Assembly (NCBI RefSeq): GCF_900129865.1
Contig: NZ_FQXD01000009.1
Coordinates: forward strand, 62,001-126,000
DNA from: Virgibacillus chiguensis
Lineage (GTDB): Bacteria > Bacillota > Bacilli > Bacillales > Amphibacillaceae
DNA: 64,000 nucleotides
Direction of reading: 5' to 3'
The notes beneath the pieces are model-generated. The model saw nothing but the letters and a program-made list of their open reading frames with translations. It made no database searches and was not told the origin of the DNA. Shown here one piece after another: positions 54,897 to 63,922 of the stretch (position 1 is its first letter; each line of letters starts with the position of its first letter). Position numbers and translations under genes: made by a program.

Positions 54897-56096
54897 ATGA
54901 AACCTAGTAAATATTCAAAAAAACATGGATATAACTACACGAAAAAACGAAATGCCTTATTACTGAAAAAAGTAAAAGCAAAGCAGCAAACATTTATGAA
55001 AAAGTCACTAACACGTAATAAACAATGGTTTGCACCCAAAAAGCCATACTATTTACAAAAAAGACCAAAGCAACATGTATGGAAAATTCCTTCTACCATT
55101 TTGTTAGCTTGTTTACTGATGATTATCTTAGTAGTACCTACATTAATTGTCATTCCTTATAGCAAGGGGGATGAAAAAGAGGCGAAAGCCCCCCCAATCG
55201 CAAGTAGTGAAGAAACAACCAACCAAGATATGGATTCAGATAGCTCATCTTTCTCGGTGTCAGTAATGCGTTCGAATGTAAATAAAGTAGAGGGAGTACC
55301 TTTGGAAGAATATGTAGCTGGTGTAGTGGCTTCTGAAATGCCCGCAGAATTTGAAAAAGAAGCGTTAAAAGCGCAGTCCCTTGCAGCGAGAACGTATATT
55401 GTGAATCAAAAGCTTCACGGTGAAGGAGCTAAACAAGAATCAGACGTCACAGATACAGTACAACATCAAGTGTATAAAGACGAAGGTCAGTTGCAAAATT
55501 TATGGGGGAGCGACTTTGATTGGAAAATGAAAAAAGTAAAAGAAGCGGTGGCAGAAACAAAGGGAGAAATAGTAACCTATAAAGATGCACCAATCACGCC
55601 TGCTTTTTTCTCTACGAGTAATGGCTATACGGAGAATTCAGAAGACTACTGGGAAAATGAACTTCCATATTTACGTAGTGTGGAGAGTCATTGGGATGAG
55701 GAGTCTCCGAAATATTTAGATCAAAAAACGTTTTCGATACAGCAGTTAGAAAAAGCGTTAGAAGTAGATTTACCGAATCAATTTCCTTTAGCTGTTGAAA
55801 CTACGCGTACAGATAGTAATCGGGTAGAGCAGTTGCAATTAGGAAAACAAACTTTTTCGGGAAGGGAAATTAGAGAAAAGCTAGAATTGCGTTCAAGTGA
55901 TTTTACCATTGAACAAAAAAATAACCATTTTATTTTTACAACCAAAGGGTTCGGTCATGGAGTTGGTATGAGTCAATATGGTGCAAATGGCATGGCTAAA
56001 GAAGGGAAAAATTATCAAGATATTGTCCGTTATTATTATCAGGATGTAAAAATAAGTACGATTAATGATACAGCTCCAACTCTTGTCGCAAAATAG
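54897..56096 (+). CDS. spoIID: Stage II sporulation protein D (peptidoglycan lytic transglycosylase) with long basic N-terminus
   Basis: A 399-residue protein. Residues 1-62 are strongly basic and cytoplasmic, residues 63-88 form the membrane anchor, and the SpoIID catalytic domain follows. The catalytic glutamate is E147 in VVASEMPAEFEKEALKAQSL, and GFGHGVGMSQYGANGMA is the conserved C-terminal block. It hydrolyses glycan during engulfment with SpoIIM/SpoIIP. B. subtilis SpoIID is 343 residues and starts almost at its anchor. The start follows GAAGGGGGTAAGCA. Confidence 0.94.
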   Translation: MKPSKYSKKHGYNYTKKRNALLLKKVKAKQQTFMKKSLTRNKQWFAPKKPYYLQKRPKQHVWKIPSTILLACLLMIILVVPTLIVIPYSKGDEKEAKAPPIASSEETTNQDMDSDSSSFSVSVMRSNVNKVEGVPLEEYVAGVVASEMPAEFEKEALKAQSLAARTYIVNQKLHGEGAKQESDVTDTVQHQVYKDEGQLQNLWGSDFDWKMKKVKEAVAETKGEIVTYKDAPITPAFFSTSNGYTENSEDYWENELPYLRSVESHWDEESPKYLDQKTFSIQQLEKALEVDLPNQFPLAVETTRTDSNRVEQLQLGKQTFSGREIREKLELRSSDFTIEQKNNHFIFTTKGFGHGVGMSQYGANGMAKEGKNYQDIVRYYYQDVKISTINDTAPTLVAK

Positions 56097-56111
56097 ACGA
56101 GAGTTTTTTGT

Positions 56112-56200
56112 TGCTTTATAGGAAATTATAAGAGTTTAAAGATTTATAGTATAAGAAAAGCTATAGCCTGCTATTGCACGATAGGATGGATTTTTTAAAT
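56112..56200 (+). repeat. Intergenic repeat family A copy after spoIID
   Basis: GCTTTATAGGAAATTATAAG, GATTTATAGTATAAGAAAAG, CTATAGCCTGC, and a TTTTTTAAATT end. It directly follows the GAGTTTTTTG tract at the end of spoIID. Confidence 0.68.
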
Positions 56201-56403
56201 TACCTAACAAAGTTTGTAATGATAGTAGGAGATAGAAACTTCTATAATAGGAAGTATTACAATCTATTGGATTGTTATAAAAAGCAAAGTCCTCTTAATT
56301 TACCTCTTTTTCACAAAAAAATACGGTGAAATGCAAATTATTTGTTAATAGATGTATATAAATTCCTTTTTCTGATCAGAATGGTTGTTGAGGTGATGAT
56401 CTT

Positions 56404-57282
56404 ATGAAAGAGGAAAACAAAGGGGCTTCAAAAAACAAGTGGAGTCGAATTTTTCGTAAAAAATGGTTCTTCCCAGCTGTCTATTTAACTATTGCCGCTG
56501 TATTATTATCTGTTGTCGTTTGGTATCAAAATGTGGACAATCAAGTGCCTGATGCCCAAGAAGGAACAGATGAGTTCATTCCATCTGAGCATGGAGAAAG
56601 AGCTGAACCTGTGTTGGAGCAACAGGAAATGATCCAAATGCCTGTGACAAACCCAGAAGAAGCAGAAATCGTAACTAAATTTTATGATTACAATGCAGAT
56701 CAAGAAGAGCAAGAGCAGGCCTTGGTTTTGTACAACAATAAGTACTATGAGAGTGATGGTGTAAATATTGCTTCTGCAAGTGGTGAATCATTTGAGGTTG
56801 TAGCAGCTTTAAGTGGTGAAGTTACAGAAGTAAAAGAAGATCCGCTATTAGGAAATGTTGTTGTGCTTACCCATGAAGATGATGTCCAAACCTATTATGC
56901 TAGTCTTGAAGATGTTGATGTAAAGGCGGGCTCTGAAGTGAAGCAAGGCGACACTTTAGGTAAAGCAGGTAAGAGCGTATTTGGAAAAGACAGCGGAACG
57001 CATGTTTACTTTGAGCTACGTAAAGAGGATCAAGAAGTTAATCCAGAAGAGTACTTCAATCAACCAGTAAGTAGCTTGAACAGTGCAGTAGAGGAAGAAA
57101 CAGAAGACGTGGATGCGCAAGATGAAGCAGATCAAGAAGGAACGGAAGATGCAGAAGGAGATCAAGAAAACGAAACCCCTTCTGATGAGAGCGAAACTAC
57201 AGATGAAGAATCAGATGAAGCTTCAGATGAAGCAGATAATGTGGATGAAACGGAAGAAATGGACCCTGAGTTGAATAATTAA
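56404..57282 (+). CDS. spoIIQ: Stage II sporulation protein Q
   Basis: A 292-residue forespore membrane protein that forms the channel with SpoIIIAH. An N-terminal membrane helix (21-41) is followed by an M23/LytM-like domain (ASASGESFEVVAALSGEV to HVYFELRKEDQEVNPEEYF) and an acidic tail from about residue 235 (Glu/Asp-rich). Catalytic zinc ligands appear incomplete, as in other Bacillus SpoIIQ. The start follows TTGTTGAGGTGATGATCTT. Confidence 0.93.
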   Translation: MKEENKGASKNKWSRIFRKKWFFPAVYLTIAAVLLSVVVWYQNVDNQVPDAQEGTDEFIPSEHGERAEPVLEQQEMIQMPVTNPEEAEIVTKFYDYNADQEEQEQALVLYNNKYYESDGVNIASASGESFEVVAALSGEVTEVKEDPLLGNVVVLTHEDDVQTYYASLEDVDVKAGSEVKQGDTLGKAGKSVFGKDSGTHVYFELRKEDQEVNPEEYFNQPVSSLNSAVEEETEDVDAQDEADQEGTEDAEGDQENETPSDESETTDEESDEASDEADNVDETEEMDPELNN

Positions 57283-57316
57283 ATTTCTTGTTTCTAACGT
57301 TTCATAGTGAAAAAGC

Positions 57317-57350
57317 AACGCCTTTGAAAATAAATCAAAGGCGTTTTTTT
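57317..57350 (+). terminator. spoIIQ terminator
   Basis: AACGCCTTTGA (57317-57327) pairs perfectly with TCAAAGGCGTT (57335-57345), with a T-run to 57350. Confidence 0.9.
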
Positions 57351-57415
57351 GCATTATAGAAATGCAAAGAAATTAGAAATTCGGCTATTTCCATATGGCT
57401 TGGCATAGCTGGTTT
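57351..57415 (+). repeat. Intergenic repeat family A, partial copy on the spoIIQ terminator
   Basis: GCATTATAGAAATGCAAAGA, then CATATGGCTTGGCATAGC; shortened middle. No further element is clear until spoIIID; a sigma-E promoter is expected there but I could not fix it. Confidence 0.5.
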
Positions 57416-57750
57416 TCATTCGTGGTCCTATATATTTTCAGTCTCATTGTAAAATGGCTTGTCTTATATGAACAAGGTCTCTTTTTTAAGCATAAACCTC
57501 ATTGCGTCATAATAAACTTATACAAACCACTAAAACATAAGTGTCTGAGGTGAGATATGTGAACCTGCTAAGCAGGTGAAAACCAACAATACTGATATTT
57601 TATCGTTTTAAAATACAGAATTTTGAAACTTTTTCTAAATTAAAAATACTATCTACATAAAACAAATGTTGTATGGTTCTAGCTATCCATCTACAAACGC
57701 CTGTACCAATTGGTCACCTCAGAAATATACAACTCAGGGAGGCGAACGGT

Positions 57751-58038
57751 GTGCACGATTACATCAAAGAACGAACGATCAAGATAGGGAATTATGTGGT
57801 GGAAACAAAAAAAACAGTTCGCGTTATAGCAAAGGAGTTTGGTGTTTCTAAAAGTACAGTCCATAAAGATTTAACGGAAAGATTACCCGAGATTAATCCA
57901 GAATTAGCAAAGCGCGTTAAAAAAATTTTAGAGCATCATAAAGCAATTAGACATTTGCGAGGTGGGGAAGCAACGAAAAAGAAATACATGGTAGATGCAG
58001 ATGCAACCACTAAAAAAGAAGTAAAACCTGTAGGATAA
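57751..58038 (+). CDS. spoIIID: Sporulation transcription factor SpoIIID
   Basis: A 95-residue DNA-binding protein of the mother cell. MHDYIKERTIKIGNYVVETK and the helix-turn-helix VRVIAKEFGVSKSTVHKD (about 23-40) are near identical to B. subtilis. The C-terminal basic tail differs. The GTG start at 57751 follows GGGAGGCGAACG; upstream in-frame ATGs have no support. Confidence 0.97.
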   Translation: MHDYIKERTIKIGNYVVETKKTVRVIAKEFGVSKSTVHKDLTERLPEINPELAKRVKKILEHHKAIRHLRGGEATKKKYMVDADATTKKEVKPVG

Positions 58039-58087
58039 TATCTTCTCAAAGGAAAGGTATTTATTGGGCTCGCTTCATATGCGTCGC

Positions 58088-58128
58088 ACTAGAAAAAAAC
58101 TTGCCATATCGCCAAGTTTTTTTCTAGT
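58088..58128 (+). terminator. Perfect 16-bp hairpin, probable bidirectional terminator after spoIIID
   Basis: 58088-58103 (ACTAGAAAAAAACTTG) is the exact complement of 58113-58128, loop CCATATCGC. The core CTTG...CAAGTTTTTTTCTAGT resembles the family A 3' end. Confidence 0.8.
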
Positions 58129-58170
58129 TACATATAGAGGATATTTGCTTATAATTAAGCTACTCGCTAA

Positions 58171-58195
58171 TGTAGTGTTTCTCCGCAGCGGTTGC
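58171..58195 (+). repeat. Short intergenic repeat family C, copy 3
   Basis: TGTAGTGTTTCTCCGCAGCG then GTTGC; compare 8261-8287 and 33707-33730. The remaining sequence up to mbl includes an AT-rich inverted repeat TCCATCAT/ATGATGGA near 58226-58256. Confidence 0.5.
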
Positions 58196-58550
58196 ATAAC
58201 ATTCTGATAAAACGTCATATATTCCTCCATCATGATCTTTTTAAAAAATGATGGAAAGACGAAGGGATTCGAACAGAAGCTTTTTTAATATAAAAAGCAT
58301 ACATGGAGTAAAAGTCATATAAATTCAATTTTATTTGGCTTATTTTTGTTGGACATCCATTCTTTTCATTTTTTCTGCGCTTATTTTAGAGGTATAAATA
58401 TTTCGGGATAAAGATAGGTGATGAGCTGACTTTTTTCTAACAAAATTATAATAAACTGCAGTTAATTGTAGAGAATTGTGGTAAAATAATATATTAGAGG
58501 TAGTATGGACAAAATAAAGATATAGTTTGTAATTAGGAGGATATTAGCCC

Positions 58551-59552
58551 ATGTTTTCAAGGGATATAGGAATTGATCTTGGAACAGCAAATGTCTTAAT
58601 TCATCTCAAAGGAAAAGGGATTGTTTTGAATGAGCCGTCTGTTGTTGCCATGGATCGAAATACAGGAAAAGTTTTGGAAGTTGGCGAGGCAGCTAGGAAA
58701 ATGGTTGGTCGAACACCAGGAAATATTGCGGCAATTCGTCCATTGAAGGATGGAGTAATTGCTGATTTTGATGTTACTGAAGCTATGTTAAAGCATTTCA
58801 TCAATAAGATTAATGTAAAAGGATTTTTAGCGAAACCAAGAATTTTAATATGCTGTCCTACCAATATTACAAAGGTGGAACAAAAAGCGATTAAAGAGGC
58901 AGCAGAAAAATCAGGTGGTAAAAAGATTTATTTAGAAGAAGAACCAAAAGTAGCTGCAATCGGTGCAGGTATGGAGATATTTCAACCGAGTGGGAATATG
59001 GTCGTTGATATTGGTGGCGGTACGACGGATGTAGCTGTTCTTTCAATGGGAGATATTGTTACATCTGAGTCCATTAAAATGGCTGGTGATAATTTCGATA
59101 GCGAAATTCTTCAATACATAAAGAAACAGTATAAATTGTTGATCGGTGAGCGAACGGCAGAAGAAATTAAAATTAACGTCGCTACTGTTTTCCAAGGTTC
59201 GCGTAATGAAGAAATGGAAATTAGAGGACGTGATATGGTCTCTGGTTTACCTCGAACAATTACAGTGAACTCCAAAGAAATTGAAGAAGCATTGCGTGAA
59301 TCTGTTTATCTCATTGTACAAGCTGCAAAATCTGTCTTAGAACGTACACCTCCAGAACTTTCTGCCGATATTATAGATAGAGGCGTTATTTTAACAGGTG
59401 GCGGTGCCTTGATTCATGGTATCGATGAATTACTGGCTGAGGAATTAAAGGTGCCTGTTTTTATTGCTGAAGAGCCAATGAATTGTGTCGCTAAAGGTAC
59501 TGGTATGATGTTAGAAAACATTGACAAAGTAAACCAGAAAAATGTGATATAA
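58551..59552 (+). CDS. mbl: MreB-like cell-shape protein Mbl
   Basis: A 333-residue bacterial actin, the same length as B. subtilis Mbl. Phosphate-1 loop DIGIDLGTANVLIH, phosphate-2 VVDIGGGTTDVAVLS and the adenosine motif LTGGGALIHGID are present. It organises lateral wall synthesis at the membrane. Position after spoIIID and before flhO matches B. subtilis. Start follows TAGGAGGATATTAGCCC. Confidence 0.97.
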   Translation: MFSRDIGIDLGTANVLIHLKGKGIVLNEPSVVAMDRNTGKVLEVGEAARKMVGRTPGNIAAIRPLKDGVIADFDVTEAMLKHFINKINVKGFLAKPRILICCPTNITKVEQKAIKEAAEKSGGKKIYLEEEPKVAAIGAGMEIFQPSGNMVVDIGGGTTDVAVLSMGDIVTSESIKMAGDNFDSEILQYIKKQYKLLIGERTAEEIKINVATVFQGSRNEEMEIRGRDMVSGLPRTITVNSKEIEEALRESVYLIVQAAKSVLERTPPELSADIIDRGVILTGGGALIHGIDELLAEELKVPVFIAEEPMNCVAKGTGMMLENIDKVNQKNVI

Positions 59553-59583
59553 ATATCTTGGTATAATCAAGGAGGTAACGTTA

Positions 59584-60387
59584 GTGTTAAGAGGCTTTTA
59601 TACAGCTGCTAATGGCATGATCGCACAACAACGACAGCAAGAAGCTTTTGCAAATAATATTTCTAATACGAATACTCCGGGCTATAAAGCAGATCAAACG
59701 ACGTTGCGTGCTTTTCCTGAAATGCTATTACATCAAATGTCAGGAAAAAAGCTTCCAGTACAAAATAAACCAAATGTTCCATTTCAGCAACCAATAGGTT
59801 CGCTAAATACGGGAGTATATGTTCAAGAAATGATTCCAAATTTTGAACAAGGAGATGTCCAAGAGACGGGGATATCTACGGATCTTGCATTAACTCAAAG
59901 AGATTTACCTGATGAAACCGGAGCGCTCTTTTTTACCGTGCAAAATGAATCAGGCGATGTACGTTATACTAGAAATGGGAACTTTACCGTAGATGGCGCC
60001 GGATTTTTAGTTACTAACGAAGGATACTATGTGTTAGATGAGAATGGGGAGCCTATTGAAACAAATGATATGGACTTTACAGTAACCTCTGATGGTCTAT
60101 TACAAACTGCTGATGGCGCAACGGCTTTAGGAATTGCTTATAGTACGGATGCAAACACAATGGTTAAAGAAGGAAATAATGTGTACACAGGAGATGTGGA
60201 AGCAGTTCCCGCAGAAGCTATTTATTCCGTAAAACAAGGCTTTCTGGAAAGATCGAATGTGGACGCTTTACAGGCAATGACACAAATGATGGAATCTTAT
60301 CGGTTATTTGAAACGAACCAGCGTGTACTAAAAGCGTACGATCAAAGTATGGAAAAAGCAGTTAGCGAAATTGGACGTTTAGTATAG
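59584..60387 (+). CDS. flhO: Flagellar hook-basal body rod protein FlhO
   Basis: A 267-residue FlgF/FlgG-type rod protein. The N-terminal motif RGFYTAANGMIAQQRQQEAF with ANNISNTNTPGYK, and the C-terminal coiled segment SNVDALQAMTQMMESYRLFE, are standard. GTG start after AAGGAGGTAACGTTA. Neighbour of flhP as in B. subtilis. Confidence 0.94.
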   Translation: MLRGFYTAANGMIAQQRQQEAFANNISNTNTPGYKADQTTLRAFPEMLLHQMSGKKLPVQNKPNVPFQQPIGSLNTGVYVQEMIPNFEQGDVQETGISTDLALTQRDLPDETGALFFTVQNESGDVRYTRNGNFTVDGAGFLVTNEGYYVLDENGEPIETNDMDFTVTSDGLLQTADGATALGIAYSTDANTMVKEGNNVYTGDVEAVPAEAIYSVKQGFLERSNVDALQAMTQMMESYRLFETNQRVLKAYDQSMEKAVSEIGRLV

Positions 60388-60400
60388 AGGAGAGATGACT

Positions 60401-61228
60401 ATGTCAAGAACGATGATTCAGGCTGCGGTAACAATGAATCAACTGCAAAATAAAATGGACGTTATTGGTAATAATATGGCTAATAGTCAAACAACTGGTT
60501 ATAAAAGTAGACAAGCAAACTTTTCTTCACTGCTTTTTCAACAAATGGATAATCTTTCAGATCCGGCAAATGCGGAAGGGAGATTGACTCCAGACGGGTT
60601 GCGAATTGGCTCTGGAGCAAAATTGGGCTCCATTAACGCAGATTTCCAAGTTGGCTCTTTGCGTAAGACGGATCGCAGTTTGGATACGGCATTGTTAGCA
60701 CCAAATCTTTTCTTTCAAGTAGAAGCAACAGAAAATGGAGTAACAGAAACACGTTATACAAGGGATGGCGCATTTTATCTAAGTCCGATAAACGGAAATC
60801 AAGAAGTGATGCTTGTGGATAAGAACGGACATGCTATTTTAGGCGCTGATGGTCCGATTATTACAGCTGCTGGATTTGATGACATTTCTGTACAGCCAAA
60901 TGGACAGATCGTAGTGAAACGTGGCGATGACAGTGAAGTTGTGGGAACACTTGCTGTTGTTGAAGCTTTGCGACCTCATTTACTTGAAGCTGCAGGAGAA
61001 AATGCATTTCGTTTATCTGAGGAAGCAAATGCGCAAGTAGCATTTGCTGATGCTATTCAACCAGCAGCTGGTGGTAAAATGCTTGAAAGTGGAAAATTAG
61101 AAGCTTCTAACGTAAACATGTCCAAGGAAATGTCTGATTTAATTATGACACAGCGAGCTTATCAATTTAATGCTAGGACGATTTCTACGGGCGATCAAAT
61201 GTCTGGGTTAATTAATCAGCTACGTTAA
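60401..61228 (+). CDS. flhP: Flagellar hook-basal body rod protein FlhP
   Basis: About 275 residues. N-terminal MIQAAVTMNQLQNKMDVIGN with NNMANSQTTGYKS; C-terminal SNVNMSKEMSDLIMTQRAYQ. The ATG at 60401 has GAGGAGAG at a normal distance; an ATG at 60395 is too close to it. Paralogue of flhO, 13 bp away. Confidence 0.94.
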   Translation: MSRTMIQAAVTMNQLQNKMDVIGNNMANSQTTGYKSRQANFSSLLFQQMDNLSDPANAEGRLTPDGLRIGSGAKLGSINADFQVGSLRKTDRSLDTALLAPNLFFQVEATENGVTETRYTRDGAFYLSPINGNQEVMLVDKNGHAILGADGPIITAAGFDDISVQPNGQIVVKRGDDSEVVGTLAVVEALRPHLLEAAGENAFRLSEEANAQVAFADAIQPAAGGKMLESGKLEASNVNMSKEMSDLIMTQRAYQFNARTISTGDQMSGLINQLR

Positions 61229-61340
61229 TGCGTGATGTCTTTGGGTCATACCCTTGGGCTACTAAACAATTGGAGGGGGACACAAGAAAGCCCCCTTCTG
61301 ATTGAAGATTCAGTTAATGTAAATAGTAAGGAGAAAGAAT

Positions 61341-61691
61341 ATGTCCATGCAAAAGAATCCAACTTTCAAAGGCAAATATAATTCGTTTATGAAAGCATGG
61401 AAACAACTTTGGCAAAGCAAACAACAAGAAACGGAAGCTCATAATGAGCCAAGCCACCATAATCAAGACAAGGAGAATGGTAAGCAAACACCAAATAAAA
61501 AGAGTGTTCGGCTAAGGGTGCGTATTTTTCCGATTTGGTTACGTATCATCGTTACTTTATTATTTTGTATGATTGCCTTGGTTGTTGGATTAATGGTTGG
61601 CTATGGAGTCATTGGTGATGGATCACCACTAGACGTGTTAAAAATAGAAACGTGGCAGCATATTATTGATATTGTTACAAAATCAAAGTAG
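61341..61691 (+). CDS. EpuA/RpoB-like small membrane protein
   Basis: A 116-residue protein with a hydrophilic, Gln/Lys-rich N-terminus (1-50), a basic stretch (KSVRLRVRIFPIWLR), one membrane helix (about 73-93) and a short outer tail (SPLDVLKIETWQHI). This matches the small family often annotated as DNA-directed RNA polymerase subunit beta (EpuA, PF11772) between flhP and fabZ in Bacillaceae. Role unknown. Confidence 0.82.
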   Translation: MSMQKNPTFKGKYNSFMKAWKQLWQSKQQETEAHNEPSHHNQDKENGKQTPNKKSVRLRVRIFPIWLRIIVTLLFCMIALVVGLMVGYGVIGDGSPLDVLKIETWQHIIDIVTKSK

Positions 61692-61724
61692 CACCTTTGT
61701 CGCATCATGACGTAGGTGTTTTTT
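61692..61724 (+). terminator. Terminator after the EpuA-like gene
   Basis: CACCT (61692-61696) with AGGTG (61714-61718) and inner GTCG/CG pairing, then six T. Short stem, moderate support. Confidence 0.5.
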
Positions 61725-61778
61725 CAACGAGAAAGGTAAACATACGTATAATATAAATTTAGAAAAGAGGCTATACCT

Positions 61779-62198
61779 ATGGATGTAGAACAAATTAAAG
61801 AGATTATTCCTCATCGTTATCCGTTTTTACTAGTAGATCGAGTAACAGAGATAGAGGAAGGAAAGCGTGTTGCTGGATTGAAAAATGTTACAGCGAATGA
61901 ACCTTTTTTTCAAGGGCATTTTCCTGAATATGCGGTGATGCCAGGAGTGCTTATTATCGAAGCTTTAGCTCAGCTTGGTGCCATTTCTATTCTAGGAAAA
62001 GAAGAGAATCGTGGAAAAATTGGCTTCTTAGCAGGAATTGATAACTGTCGTTTTAAACGTCAAGTTCGTCCAGGAGATCAATTGCAAATGGAAGTGGAAA
62101 TTTTGCGCTTAAAAGGCCCGATTGGTAAAGGAAAAGCAGTTGCCAAAGTAGATGGAGAGGTAGCTTGCGAGGCGGAAATCATGTTTGCTATTAAATAA
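61779..62198 (+). CDS. fabZ: 3-hydroxyacyl-ACP dehydratase FabZ
   Basis: A 139-residue hot-dog enzyme of fatty-acid synthesis. The catalytic pair is H47 ([14 protein letters not shown]) and E61 (LIIEALAQ). [12 protein letters not shown] near the N-terminus is diagnostic. Start follows AAAAGAGGCTATACCT. Confidence 0.97.
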   Translation: MDVEQIKEIIPHRYPFLLVDRVTEIEEGKRVAGLKNVTANEPFFQGHFPEYAVMPGVLIIEALAQLGAISILGKEENRGKIGFLAGIDNCRFKRQVRPGDQLQMEVEILRLKGPIGKGKAVAKVDGEVACEAEIMFAIK

Positions 62199-62350
62199 TT
62201 ACACCGGTGAGCTCATCATTATTCCGATAGGTGAATAGCTATCAACATAAAAAAAGACATGAAATAGTTGAAAATGGATAAAAAAAAGTATGACTTCTTT
62301 TAAGTTGGTTAAGATAAAAAACGAACCAATTATAAAAGGAGGTAGTATAC

Positions 62351-62629
62351 ATGAAATCAAAGCTTATCATGAAGTTTGGTGCTTCTGTTTTAGTATTATC
62401 ACTAATAACAGCTTGTAATATGGGTAATGACGAAGATCCTGCTGATGAGGCTCCAATGGAGGAACAGGATAACAACAATAACAACAATAACAACAATCCT
62501 GCTGATGATAATGGTGGGATGGATGAAAACGATCAAGAATTACAGGATGAAGATAACGGTAACATGAACGACAATGGCAATGACAATATGATGGAAGATG
62601 AAAAAAAGCAAAACGAGAAAAACCAATAA
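62351..62629 (+). CDS. Small lipoprotein with low-complexity Asn/Asp/Glu tail
   Basis: A 92-residue protein. The signal peptide ends in a lipobox LITAC with C22 as the lipid site. The mature part is almost wholly Asn, Asp, Glu, Met and Gln, including a run of nine Asn encoded by AAC/AAT repeats, ending KKQNEKNQ. The start follows AAAAGGAGGTAGTATAC, a strong ribosome binding site. Possibly an exported surface spacer; no homologue recognised. Confidence 0.82.
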   Translation: MKSKLIMKFGASVLVLSLITACNMGNDEDPADEAPMEEQDNNNNNNNNNPADDNGGMDENDQELQDEDNGNMNDNGNDNMMEDEKKQNEKNQ

Positions 62630-62907
62630 TAGTACTTCCATGCATAACAAGTAGCTAGATAGTGACAAGCTAGAGTATTCAATAAGTTTGTCAAAAGGAG
62701 TTTTATCGCAAACTTAAGGTAATGTAAGCATCTCGTTTCAAGGATTAAGTGTTATGAGCCTGATGCTAAAAGAAAGAAAACAGGGCATAAAAAGTCCATT
62801 TGTAATTAGCCTGGTCTATATCCTTGGGATACGAATAATCATTGGGGAAAATAAAACCCTCACTGCTGGAAGATTCACTTTTCATGGCTCTATGTTATGA
62901 TATAGAG

Positions 62908-63039
62908 TTATTGCAATTCACAACGTGGTAAATAAGGAATATTTACCACAAGTGAAGGCAATAGCCAAGGTATAGTACGAAATATTTTACTTAATAAAGG
63001 CAGAACACCATGTAGTTTATTTGTGTTCTGCTTTTGTTT
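62908..63039 (+). ncRNA. Candidate structured small RNA or leader with terminator
   Basis: A possible extended -10 TGTTATGAT (62893-62901) with TTCACT (62874-62879) would start a transcript near 62908. It folds as stacked helices: 62909-62914 with 62958-62963, 62917-62921 with 62952-62956, and 62925-62934 with 62940-62949 (10 bp, loop AGGAA). A terminator follows: 63000-63008 with 63023-63031, then TTTTGTTT. No open reading frame is enclosed. No known RNA family was recognised. It could be a stand-alone RNA or an attenuator of comK. Confidence 0.5.
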
Positions 63040-63307
63040 ACCATTTTTTCTAAGGACTGGAGCAGTTCATTCGACAGATAAATAAAAAACGATCGATAAG
63101 TTCTTCTTAAATGAATTATCCTTCATGCCATTTTAGGTACGGATTTTGGATGAATTTTAAGTAATAACTAGATTAAAAAGCATGTTTAAGATCGTACACG
63201 AAACAACTCCTGTTAACAAATGTCCTTCGCTTTACTAGGTTGGCAAACCGAGACAACGAGTAATGGAGATAGTACAATAAAAAGTAAATAGAACTGTGAT
63301 TTTCTCA

Positions 63308-63366
63308 CTATAGGAAAGCATAAGATTTTTTTGGTTTATAGTATAAGAAAAACAAAGTCTTTCTAA
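63308..63366 (+). repeat. Intergenic repeat family A copy upstream of comK
   Basis: TCACTATAGGAAAGCATAAG, TTGGTTTATAGTATAAGAAA and AACAAAGTCTTTCTAAGC; the GACAA hairpin is lost. It ends about 40 bp before comK and so lies in its likely promoter region. Confidence 0.65.
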
Positions 63367-63406
63367 GCAGACTGGAAAATCTGATGGGAAGAAAGGTGGA
63401 TACGGA

Positions 63407-63922
63407 TTGAAACAGAGGATTACATCGTTGTATGTCATATCACCGCATACAAAAGCAATATACAGGAATGAACATAGCTATTATCGTTCGCGGATTATGG
63501 AAAGTGGAAGGGCTGAGAAAATGTCTATTCATAAACCAGAACAAATTTTAGATAATAGTTGTTTAATATACGGATCTTCATTAGAGGGGAGAAGGCTAGC
63601 TGTAAAAGATATACTCGATTCATCAAGTAAGCTTCCTGTACCTGTGATACCAGATAAAGGTGTATTTATGATGCCAACAGCTTCTGTAAAAAATAAAAAT
63701 AATGTTTGGCTTACGTATCATCATATATACGGTTTTGAGGAAAATAAAAGTGGTACATATGTTACTTTTTTCGATGGTTCAGGGATTCAATTGGATATAT
63801 CGATGAATACTTTCGATTTACAGTATAAGCGGACAAGTCAGGTAATCGTCCATTTGAATCGAACATTTCTCTTTGGACAATCAAAATTCCCTATACCGAG
63901 ATCACGCCTAAAACGATTGTGA
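63407..63922 (+). CDS. comK: ComK family competence regulator, shorter than usual
   Basis: A 171-residue protein. LYVISPHTKAIYR, LIYGSSLEGRRLAVKDIL, VWLTYHHIYGFE and TFFDGSGIQLDISMNTFDLQ each align with B. subtilis ComK segments in order. The C-terminal 30-40 residues differ: the conserved acidic, helical end of ComK (192 residues) is replaced by a basic tail ending RSRLKRL. TTG start after GAAAGGTGG. It could be a functional ComK variant, a ComK2-type paralogue, or a gene truncated by frameshift. Confidence 0.78.
   Translation: MKQRITSLYVISPHTKAIYRNEHSYYRSRIMESGRAEKMSIHKPEQILDNSCLIYGSSLEGRRLAVKDILDSSSKLPVPVIPDKGVFMMPTASVKNKNNVWLTYHHIYGFEENKSGTYVTFFDGSGIQLDISMNTFDLQYKRTSQVIVHLNRTFLFGQSKFPIPRSRLKRL

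Noticed and set aside
57666-57851. 61-residue open frame overlapping spoIIID
   Set aside because: It is out of frame with the highly conserved spoIIID and has no start signal.
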